From NCBI GenBank assembly GCA_943371245.1, contig CALRTY020000012.1:22987-86986 (forward strand): a DNA stretch of 64,000 bases, in the 5' to 3' direction. Shown here piece after piece: positions 25,234 to 32,756 of the stretch (position 1 is its first letter; each line of letters opens with the position of its first letter). A program made the translations under genes and the position numbers. Source of the stretch: UBA5018 sp947463165 (GTDB lineage Bacteria; Cyanobacteriota; Cyanobacteriia; PCC-6307; Cyanobiaceae). Below the pieces are notes generated by a model, which had not been told where the DNA came from, ran no database searches, and saw nothing but the letters and a program-made list of their open reading frames with translations.

Positions 25234-25312
25234 GGTGACAGGATCGCCGAAATCGCCGAAATGGCGTTTTCCGGAGTCTCCCCAATGAGAACTGGACTTT
25301 TCCGAGACAATC

Positions 25313-26287
25313 TTATGCTTTTAATGCCAAGCTTGATAAACCACAACTAAACTGATTTCGAAAATCTCTACTTTGTAGCCTGTCCACTTGCTGCTGCCAG
25401 TCTAACCAGCACTGCCGCTGCTGCCGCTTGATTTCCGCTCGCAAAGTGGGAAGTTTCTTGAGTTTTACTGGCATTTTATGGTCGGCAAGGATTAACTCAA
25501 GCACTCCCAGATCATGCAGATCCCCCAGGATACCCTGGACATTTCTTAACTGGGTAATCCCATCTTGAATTTTTGAATCCAGCCATGGTTCCAGATTCTC
25601 CAGAGCATAGCGGGCATTCTTGATCAGCTTGCGTAATGAGTGTAGCTCTTCTGCACTATAATCATCGGCCTGCCAGCCACGATGTAAAAACAAAACACCG
25701 GTGAATGGTGCATGCAACTCATAGAGCCAATAGTCGATGGCTTGATCGCCCAGCCTTGTAAAGCGGGGACTATCCTGCCAGCGATGCAGTCGTGCCAGGA
25801 TTTTGAGATAGTTTGGACTGCGCAAGGCGTCCACCAGCAGGTCAAAAGCTTGATTGCGCTGACGGCCCAGCCGCTTCATGGCTGCTTCCATGCCTTGCCG
25901 CTCGTCTGCGGGCAGTAGCGGCAGCAGTTGCCGTTCCAAGCGCTCGCTCAGCACATCCAGGTCGCGGGTGAGGCTGGTGCGCCGAGCCACTGCAGCGATA
26001 CGGTCCGTATCCACAGATTCGGGCAAAGCCAAGGCCGGCATGAATTGATGGAGAATTGTTCTTAGCCTGCGCAAGCTAACCCTTAGTTGGTGTAGTGATT
26101 CGGGATCCTCGTCTGCCAGAACCTTGGGTTGTAATTTGCCTAGACGTTTAACTTGCACCTGGATGAGCCCTAAGGCGTAGGTGCCAATGCAGAGTGATGA
26201 TTGGTTTGGCAGCCCATTGAGTTTGAGCTCTCTGCTGATTTCAGCCAGCTCTTGACCAGAAATCAGGGTCTCGTGCCGCCCTGCCAT
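25313..26287 (-). CDS. CHAD domain protein
   Basis: CHAD domains are helical, histidine-rich modules that bind polyphosphate. The protein has the core pattern LHQLRVSLRRLRTILHQF, with paired basic residues, then DLDVLSERLERQLLPLL, KLIKNARYALENLEPWL and a late LGDLHDLGVLELIL. The length of 324 residues matches a stand-alone CHAD protein. The start is ATG at 26287. It is convergent with por and begins the accessory-looking stretch. Confidence 0.88.
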   Translation of the reverse strand: MAGRHETLISGQELAEISRELKLNGLPNQSSLCIGTYALGLIQVQVKRLGKLQPKVLADEDPESLHQLRVSLRRLRTILHQFMPALALPESVDTDRIAAVARRTSLTRDLDVLSERLERQLLPLLPADERQGMEAAMKRLGRQRNQAFDLLVDALRSPNYLKILARLHRWQDSPRFTRLGDQAIDYWLYELHAPFTGVLFLHRGWQADDYSAEELHSLRKLIKNARYALENLEPWLDSKIQDGITQLRNVQGILGDLHDLGVLELILADHKMPVKLKKLPTLRAEIKRQQRQCWLDWQQQVDRLQSRDFRNQFSCGLSSLALKA

Positions 26288-27102
26288 GACACTGTCTCGC
26301 GAGTGGCTAGATCACCCCAGGCTAGGTGTGGCTGCAGACCTGGCCCCAACGCAGCTGGCCCATGCGGGCGGGACTACATCAAATGTCACCTTTAGCAAAG
26401 GATCTTCTCGGCAGCCGTGGCAGCCGCAGCTGCCAGAAAAGCAACAGCTGGCCGCAGCTGATAGCGGCTAGGTTTACCACAGCCAGATGGGAAGACGACC
26501 AGGGCGGAGGGCAGCAGCATGGCCCACAACGAATGCGGCTCCCTTCGCCGATGGCAGCGGCTCGATCAATGAGCCGCTGCCATCAGTGGCGATCAGCAGC
26601 CGGCCAAAGCATCGATCTGCCGAAAATCATGCGTCAGGGTGAGTAGACGATCCATACAAGCATCAGTCACAGCACCTCAAAGGCCCAGAAGGCGAACACG
26701 ATTAAAATTTAGCTGAGTAATCTGCAGAGCATCTCGAAATAGTCATTCGACTCATACGAGTAAAACGCAAGCAAGTCGTCAACAGATTTCTCTCACCATA
26801 AGATCAGTAGGATTTGGGATTGCTTGAGGCACCCTTCAACTAAGTCCCAGGAATTTAAATTACCTCTCGAAACACCTGGCGATTCCCACTATATGCCAGA
26901 AGATTCTCAACAAACAGCAGGCGATCCTCACTAAACACCAGGCGATCGCGTCAGGATTAACAAAATACAAGCTCAACTTGCCACAACACTGGACGCCGTC
27001 TTCGCCTGGACCGAACCCATAGGATGGCGCAATTTAGCGCAAATTCCCTACTCCCGCTCTTCAGAGATTGAAATCCTTAAACGGCATAGTATACATATGA
27101 GC
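26288..27102. other. 815-bp intergenic region with repeats and a hairpin
   Basis: No intact gene is seen. The region holds the 26550-26584 hairpin, a possible toxin-like fragment at 26593-26670 (minus), and about 21-22-bp repeats at 26879-26950 with CAGGCGATNC-like cores (one a HIP1 octamer). The right half is AT-rich. Confidence 0.6.
26550..26584. other. Perfect 14-bp hairpin
   Basis: GATGGCAGCGGCTC and GAGCCGCTGCCATC pair perfectly around a seven-base loop (GATCAAT). It could be a terminator or part of a small RNA; no T-run follows on either strand. Confidence 0.7.
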
Positions 27103-27393
27103 CTAGCGCTGAGGTGGCTGGCGCATAATTGGAGCTGTTACATTGTGGCCATTGGCGTGCACATTGCGCTGAGAATGCCCAAGATTGCCGATCGGAGCTT
27201 GTACTGGCTGGCTGATATTGAGACCCCGATTCGAATCTCGAAGTGCATCCTCCAGCAGGAATGCACAGAGGTTTGATACGGAGCGACCCTCCTCTTCCGA
27301 GCGGCTCAGCAGCGCTTCATGCACGTGATAGCTCAAGGTGATTGAGATTCGGCGAGGCTGACGTTGAAGCACGCGCAGGCGGTCATTCATCAT
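27103..27393 (-). CDS. Ribbon-helix-helix (CopG-like) DNA-binding protein
   Basis: The 96-residue product from ATG 27393 (a second ATG follows immediately) has the RHH pattern RRISITLSYHVHEALLSRSE then EGRSVSNLCAFLLEDALRD. This is a beta strand, helix, turn, helix unit that dimerises to bind DNA. Such proteins are antitoxins or plasmid-type repressors. No toxin partner is apparent on either side. The C-terminus is Asn/Gln rich (SQPVQAPIGNLGHSQRN). The first 44 residues of the open frame beyond 27393 are unlike protein. Confidence 0.65.
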   Translation of the reverse strand: MMNDRLRVLQRQPRRISITLSYHVHEALLSRSEEEGRSVSNLCAFLLEDALRDSNRGLNISQPVQAPIGNLGHSQRNVHANGHNVTAPIMRQPPQR

Positions 27394-27837
27394 GGGTCTC
27401 CGGTTACAGCAATTGGGAATGAAAAGCAAGACTTGAAGAGCAACCCACCGAGATGCTGCCCTTGTGAAGACCTTACCAGCTAAATCGTAATCCTTATAAA
27501 GATTTAGGGGATGGCCTATGTACATCGATCCATGCTCAGATTTGCGGCGAGCTGCGGCATGTATTCAGCATTGATCATATTCTATCGCGCTGGTTGGCCA
27601 AGATGCCGGAGGGCAACGTCCGGTAATGCATTTTGAGCTCAGAAGCCAGCCTTCCTCGCCAATCCATGCCGCATCATTGGGGCGCAGATCTTAAGCAATT
27701 GAATCTCACCTGCATGCCTATGTGCAAGGAGGAATTATTGCAACAAGTTTCATTGCTAAGCCGCCGTAGCTGGCATTGGACATCAGGCCAGATGCGGGCA
27801 TTCAACAAGCTCTGGGGCTACCTGGAGCAAATATAGC

Positions 27838-27935
27838 CACAAATCCAGGATCAGCTTGCTGGCTGCTTGGCAGCGGAAACAGAGCCGGTATTGCTGCAAG
27901 AACTTCGCTCGAAACCAGTGCTGGTGAGCGTGGGG
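27838..27935 (-). pseudogene. Remnant of a YhaV-type toxin gene
   Basis: In one minus-strand frame the sequence reads HQHWFRAKFLQQYRLCFRCQ and then AASKLIL, which matches the core of YhaV toxins (typically HxHWFRAKFxQQYRLFFR). The N-terminal part of the toxin is missing and the frame ends after LLQVAPELVECPHLA. It directly follows the PrlF-type antitoxin gene, the usual YhaV order. Residual similarity is by eye and short. Confidence 0.65.
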
Positions 27936-27971
27936 CCTTGGTTGTGATCATAGTTATGATCTTGGCCGCGT

Positions 27972-28346
27972 TCATACAGCGTGCGCCGGCAGGGGCGAAT
28001 CGAGATCCACATCGATGCCTGCGATTAGCGCTGCGATTAGCGCTTGGAGCCGTTGAACCAGGCGCGCATCCACTACCTTCAGGCGCTCGGGATGGCTAAC
28101 CATATCGCAAGCCAGGAAGCCCAGGAACTGGCCAAGCAGCGGGTCGTCAGCTTGGCGGCCTGCAGTGCGGCTAAGCAGCACTTCGACGCTGGGGCGATTG
28201 CTGTAGTGGATCTTGCCACCCTTGCCGAGCTGAAGGGGGCCAGACAAGGCTTCCGGCAGGGTGATCGGGTAGCGGTCGGTCAAGGTGGATTCGACGTTGA
28301 GGCTGGCAGGCACGGCGCGCTCCGGCAAAGGGGTGGATGTTTGCAT
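27972..28346 (-). CDS. PrlF family type II antitoxin
   Basis: The product is about 124 residues from ATG 28346. The AbrB-like DNA-binding half is visible as ESTLTDRYPITLPEALSGPL and GKGGKIHYSNRPSVEVLLSR. The C-terminal half, DDPLLGQFLGFLACDM, HPERLKVVDARLVQRLQAL and GIDVDLDSPLPAHAV, is characteristic of PrlF. It normally neutralises YhaV, an RNA-degrading toxin, whose gene is reduced to a fragment just downstream. The coding region contains an exact 12-bp tandem duplication (28021-28044), which repeats ALIA. Confidence 0.8.
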   Translation of the reverse strand: MQTSTPLPERAVPASLNVESTLTDRYPITLPEALSGPLQLGKGGKIHYSNRPSVEVLLSRTAGRQADDPLLGQFLGFLACDMVSHPERLKVVDARLVQRLQALIAALIAGIDVDLDSPLPAHAV

Positions 28347-28574
28347 GGCAATGCAAGCGCCTTGTTTGGTCAATGTAATTGCATTGCCGGCGATTGCCGA
28401 GCAGCAGCTGTAGGAACAGCTCACAGATGGGGCTGAATCCAGCCCTGGTGCAGCGTTTTGGGAACTGCGCTTTCCTCGGGGATAACGGGTGTGGAGGATG
28501 GCCCCGGCGGCTGTTGGGGGATGGCCCCAGGGGTTGGCTTTTGATAAGGCGGGGATTTTAGGTGGTTGGAGATG

Positions 28575-31433
28575 TCAATCTTTCGGGATAAGCGAGGCGA
28601 TTCTGGCTTTGATTTCTTCTTTCGAGAGGCCTTGGGCTTCAAGGATCTTTCCGTAGTTTCCTAAAACAGTCTGAGAGTTTGGGTGATCCACCCCCAGGCT
28701 GGATAGAAAGATCACGAAGGCACGGCGCATCAGCGGCTCCGCATCTGCCAGCCGATTGGTGTCCTGCAGCAGCCCCGCCAGGTTGTTCAGATCTCTAGCC
28801 ACATGAGGATGATTCTGGCCGTAGCTGGCCTCATCGATCTGCAGGGTACGGCGGTACAAAGGCTCCGCTTCTGCAAGCCGATTAGTGGTCTGTAGCAGCT
28901 GCGCCAGGTTGTTAAAAAGTGTGGCCACATCAGGATGATCTTGGGCGTATCTGGCCTCATTGATCTGCAGAGCACGGCGCATCAGCGGCTCCGCTTCTGC
29001 CAGCCGATTGGTAGCCTGCAGCAGCGCCGCCAGGTTGTTTAGACGAACAGCAACCATGGGATGATCCTGGCTGTAGCTTTCCTCATCTATCTGCAGAGCA
29101 CGGCGCATCAGCGGCTCCGCTTCTGCCAGCCGATTAGTGGTCTGCAGCAGCCCCGCCAGGTTGTTCAGATCTCTAGCCACATGAGGATGATTCTGGCCGT
29201 AGCTGGCCTCATCGATCTGCAGGGCACGGCGATACATGGGCTCCGCTTCTGCCAGCCGATTGGCGGCCTGCAGCAGCCCCGCCAGGTTGTTCAGATCACT
29301 TGCCACATCAGGATGATCCTGACCGTAGCTGCCCTCATCGATCTGCAGAGCACGGCGATACATGGGCTCCGCTTCTGCCAGCCGATTGGTGGCCTTCAGC
29401 AGCCCCGCCAGGTTGTTCAGTCGGATGGCCACATCAGGATGATCCTGGCCGTATCTGGCCTCATCGATCTGCAGGGCACGGCGATACATGGGCTCCGCTT
29501 CTGCCAGCCGATTGGCGGCCTGCAGCAGCGCTGCCAGGTTGTTCAGATCTCTGGCCACTGCAGGATGATCCTGGCCGTAGCTATCCTCATCAATCTGCAG
29601 GGCGCGGCGCAACAGTGGCTCCGCTTCGTCGTAATCGGCTTTGACGAGCAGCAAAGTTCCCACCTGGCTCAACAATTCAGCCGTTGCTCCAGCTACCCCA
29701 ACCCCAGCCGCAAAGTTGGCCACCGCCTTGGCATGGGGTTCCAACGGCTCCAGCACAGGCCAGCTGCGCACATCCTGGGGATTGTCAACAAAGGCCGCAT
29801 CGATCCAGGCCAACGCAGCTGCCAGTTCATGGGGCTCCTGCGCCAATTCCTGCCGCAGCCGCGTTACCTCCTGCACCAGGCGGTGAACCGTGAATTGGGG
29901 GGCCTCACCGGAACGATTCAGCAACGACAAACCCTCCAGCTCCACCAGCGCATCGAAGACCACACCAGGATTCGCCGCCTCCCCGGGGCTGGGCACGTCC
30001 AACAGGCTTTCGGGGATCGGTGCTGGCGATAGCCAGGCCAGCCTGCGCAGCAGCGTGCGGGCTTCCTCGCTCAGCTGCTCAAAACTGGTGAGCCAAGTAA
30101 TCGCCAAGCTGGCGGGGTACTGGGTGAGTCGTGGTTCATTCCAGGCCAGCACCTGCGCCCGCCGCTGTTGCCACTCACTTCTATAACCGGCAAAGCTGAG
30201 CCGGCGCTTGCTGATGTAGGCCCCGGCCTGCTCAAGCGCCAGGGCGAGGTGGCCCAGATCTTCCCCAATCAGCAGGGCTGTGGCTATGTCATCTTCAGCA
30301 GCCCGGCGCTTACCCTCAGTCCGCTCCAACAGGAAAGCGGCGGCATCGTCCGGCGCAAGCACGTCTACATCGAGCAGCTGCACAGAGCCACTCCAATTGC
30401 GCAGCCGAGTGGTAATCAGCACCTGGCCGCCGCTGAGCTGGCTCAGCAGAGTTTCCACAGCCTTTGCGGCAGCTTCGTTGTCTACGTTGTCGAGGATCAA
30501 CAGCCAGCCCGGATGGGCCGCCAGCCAGTTGAGCACCGCCTGGGCCTGGGCCTGCTCGGTTAGGGCCTTCTCGCTTAGATCCAGGCCCCGCTGGCTGCAG
30601 AGCCCAGCCAGGTTGCGCTCGATCGCCTCCGGGCTATCGGCCAGCACGAACAACACAGCGCAATAGTGGCCCAGCTCACGCCAGGCCCGCTCAATCGCCA
30701 GGCGGGACTTACCCACCCCTCCCTGGCCCACCAAGGCCACCACGGGCGCAGCAGCACCAGCTTGCTCGGCAATGGGGCCCAGCCTGGCTTCGATCTCGTT
30801 CAGCAGGGCCTGGCGGCCCTTGAACAAACTGCCGAGGCTGGCGTAGGGCAGGGTCTGCGGGCGCTTGCTCAAGCCTGCATTCACCAGCAGGTCGAGCACA
30901 AATGAGCGCAACACCTCTGCCGCCAGGTGCTCATGCCCAGTGAAGACCACGCCTAGATAGCGAGCAACCGATCTGAGGCGGTTGAGGTGGGCCTGCTGCA
31001 GCGCCTGCTGGGCTGGTTCCTGGAGGTAGTCTTCGTCACGCGCTGCCTCAGGCGTGGGCTTGGCGATGAACAGGGATTTCTTGTGCAGCAAGGCCAGCCA
31101 GGCTTCCCACTGGGTATAGGGAAGCGAAGGGCCATCTGCTTGCAAAAACTCGCCCAAGGGCAGACGCTTCGCCAAATCGGAGTAGCGCTCTTTGATCGCC
31201 ATAACCGAGGGGGGCTTAGCCGTCGCCCCGACCATGTCGCCCACCAGGTGGATCACCCCATCGCAGCCCTTGATGTAGGTATCCAGCATCTCCAGGGTTT
31301 CATTGCCGGTGACAATGAAATCCTCCTGCACCTTCACCTCCACATCGGAGCGCGTAAGGCGTTGGCGCAGTAGATCGCGATAGCTTCTAAACTCGGCACT
31401 CACCGTAGAAAGAAACAGCTGGACTCGAGCCAT
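28575..31433 (-). CDS. DUF4062-STAND ATPase-TPR protein
   Basis: The 952-residue protein has three parts. Residues 1-75 (VQLFLSTVSAEFRSYRDLLR, VQEDFIVTGNETLEMLDTYI) form a DUF4062 domain. The NB-ARC-like STAND ATPase follows, with Walker A GQGGVGKSRLAIERA, Walker B WLLILDNVDNEAA and sensor LITTRLRNWS. The C-terminal half holds eight TPR-like repeats with a 42-residue period (LNNLAGLLQATNRLAEAEPL, HPDVA). STAND-TPR proteins act as ligand-triggered switches; several families defend bacteria against phages, and a DUF4062 N-terminus is a predicted effector or signalling module. The TPR units are unusually similar. No partner gene is evident. Confidence 0.82.
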   Translation of the reverse strand: MARVQLFLSTVSAEFRSYRDLLRQRLTRSDVEVKVQEDFIVTGNETLEMLDTYIKGCDGVIHLVGDMVGATAKPPSVMAIKERYSDLAKRLPLGEFLQADGPSLPYTQWEAWLALLHKKSLFIAKPTPEAARDEDYLQEPAQQALQQAHLNRLRSVARYLGVVFTGHEHLAAEVLRSFVLDLLVNAGLSKRPQTLPYASLGSLFKGRQALLNEIEARLGPIAEQAGAAAPVVALVGQGGVGKSRLAIERAWRELGHYCAVLFVLADSPEAIERNLAGLCSQRGLDLSEKALTEQAQAQAVLNWLAAHPGWLLILDNVDNEAAAKAVETLLSQLSGGQVLITTRLRNWSGSVQLLDVDVLAPDDAAAFLLERTEGKRRAAEDDIATALLIGEDLGHLALALEQAGAYISKRRLSFAGYRSEWQQRRAQVLAWNEPRLTQYPASLAITWLTSFEQLSEEARTLLRRLAWLSPAPIPESLLDVPSPGEAANPGVVFDALVELEGLSLLNRSGEAPQFTVHRLVQEVTRLRQELAQEPHELAAALAWIDAAFVDNPQDVRSWPVLEPLEPHAKAVANFAAGVGVAGATAELLSQVGTLLLVKADYDEAEPLLRRALQIDEDSYGQDHPAVARDLNNLAALLQAANRLAEAEPMYRRALQIDEARYGQDHPDVAIRLNNLAGLLKATNRLAEAEPMYRRALQIDEGSYGQDHPDVASDLNNLAGLLQAANRLAEAEPMYRRALQIDEASYGQNHPHVARDLNNLAGLLQTTNRLAEAEPLMRRALQIDEESYSQDHPMVAVRLNNLAALLQATNRLAEAEPLMRRALQINEARYAQDHPDVATLFNNLAQLLQTTNRLAEAEPLYRRTLQIDEASYGQNHPHVARDLNNLAGLLQDTNRLADAEPLMRRAFVIFLSSLGVDHPNSQTVLGNYGKILEAQGLSKEEIKARIASLIPKD
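28690..29650 (-). repeat. 126-bp tandem TPR coding repeats
   Basis: About eight repeats of 126 bp (42 residues). An 80-bp stretch with GCCACATGAGGATGATTC occurs nearly unchanged at about 28762-28850 and 29152-29240, indicating recent duplication or gene conversion. Confidence 0.85.
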
Positions 31434-31541
31434 TCCTCACCAGCAAACCAGAACAGAACTCTAGGGCATTGGCGCCAGACGAGAGCCCTCAGAGCAAACC
31501 CGCAGAACCCAGAAGGGCACGGCTCGCAGAAGTCCAGCGCC

Positions 31542-31817
31542 TCAAAACAACGAAACCGTGCCAAGCTGCTGGGCATGCAGTTGACGCACCAAAATGTGTG
31601 GCAATCTGATGTAATCCCCTTTACATCTCCAGTTGCTATGAGAACTTGTGAGGAGGACATGCCGCGCACCTATGGCTTCTTCCTCCTCGTAGGCCAGCGA
31701 CACCACCCTGTCGCCTGGCCGCTGGGCTGCCTGCAGCTCTTCCACCAGATTGCGGCAGTTACGGCAGCGCACAGCGGGGAATGGGCAATCAGAAATTCGC
31801 CCTAAGGGCCTATCCAC
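31542..31817 (-). CDS. Possible small Cys-rich zinc-binding protein
   Basis: The frame has CPFPAVRCRNCRNLVEELQ, RPGDRVVSLAYEEEEAIG and a basic end. Upstream of the GTG start at 31817 the same frame stays open for about 30 more codons, with another pair (FCGSCQYVD) but no ATG or GTG. Two CxxC pairs suggest a zinc ribbon. It lies 140 bp downstream of the cyAbrB gene on the same strand. It may be a decayed gene. Confidence 0.3.
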   Translation of the reverse strand: MDRPLGRISDCPFPAVRCRNCRNLVEELQAAQRPGDRVVSLAYEEEEAIGARHVLLTSSHSNWRCKGDYIRLPHILVRQLHAQQLGTVSLF

Positions 31818-31957
31818 GTATTGGCAGGAACCGCAAAAGCCTGCTGCCCCAGCCCTACTTCCCCAGCTGGAGCCCAGCCAACTAGGCCAGGCCTGCTTGG
31901 AGATGTCTGGGGCCTATTTGAGGTGGGCAGGTGAGCTAAGGGCTTACCGCTTAACGC

Positions 31958-32326
31958 TCACTCCTCTTCGTCAACACCGCCGGCGGGCACTAGGCGGATT
32001 TGCTTTTTGCCGAGCTTGATCTCAAACTCATCGCCGGGCTTGAGGTCGAGCAGGGTGGTATAAGCCTTGCCCACCAGCATGTTACCATTGAACAACACCT
32101 TGGCCGTGTAGCTCAAGGAGCGTCCGGCCTTACCTTTGCGGCTGCTGTCAGCATCTTTGAAGCTTACTCCCTTGGCCTCCAACAGCGCCGCATAGAAGGC
32201 CGTGAAATTCAGGCGCTCGCCCCCCTCCTTTTTGCTGCTCACGTAGCCGCAGCTGCGCACCAGCTCAGACTTGGAGACCTCGCCAAGCTCCTTCACTTTG
32301 GCGAGCAGCTCACTTCCACTCAGCAT
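31958..32326 (-). CDS. cyAbrB transcriptional regulator, second copy
   Basis: This paralogue of the regulator at 8444-8815 keeps ELLAKVKELGEVSKSELVRSC, GYVSSKKEGGERLNFTAFYA and the AbrB-like C-terminus GDEFEIKLGKKQIRLVPAG. It is 122 residues long from ATG 32326 (the open frame upstream of that is unlike the family). cyAbrB genes usually occur as two types per cyanobacterial genome; these two differ most in the central Lys/Gly linker, which suggests they are the two types rather than a recent duplicate. It is near the tubulin-like module but with 430 bp of non-coding DNA between. Confidence 0.9.
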   Translation of the reverse strand: MLSGSELLAKVKELGEVSKSELVRSCGYVSSKKEGGERLNFTAFYAALLEAKGVSFKDADSSRKGKAGRSLSYTAKVLFNGNMLVGKAYTTLLDLKPGDEFEIKLGKKQIRLVPAGGVDEEE

Positions 32327-32756
32327 GGTCGATCCGTTTGGTACAAGCAAGGCTACCGAACCATCGGAACAAGACCAGCCCCAATGGTTCGGGATGCCGA
32401 CCAATGGGCCATGGACTCGCTGTCAATCCTTTTTGACTTGCCGCAAAGGACAGGCTGCCAAGGTGAAGCCACTAGCTAGCCGCGGAATCACATATCGTAC
32501 GAGCCTGGCTTTTGTCAAGGGCTGGCGCTTGCTAGCCAGGGGGCAGAAAAGCTACCCTCAGCAGCATCTAGATCAGCTGGCAACACCACTACCCCAAACA
32601 GCAGTAAAGCCCTAGCAACAGCACTATACTCAGCACCAGTCAGGCCCTAGCACCAGTACTACCCCTATCCCTATCCCCAACAACAGTCAGGCCCTAGCAC
32701 CCCACTATACCCAGCAACAGCCAGACCCTGGCATCAACTATCCCCGATCGATACCC
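32327..32756. other. 430-bp intergenic region with loose repeats
   Basis: From about 32570 to 32750 the DNA repeats phrases such as GGCCCTAGCACCAG and AACAGTCAGGCCCTAGCA at irregular 30-60-bp spacing. The left half is unique and holds the cyAbrB promoter region. No gene is supported. Confidence 0.5.

Noticed and set aside
27633..27836. 67-codon plus-strand frame with an AAGGAGG nearby
   Set aside because: No protein-like features beyond chance, and it overlaps no recognisable module; kept only as a possibility.
28690..29650. Tandem repeats as a CRISPR array
   Set aside because: They are 126-bp coding TPR units without spacers; no cas gene was seen anywhere in the window.
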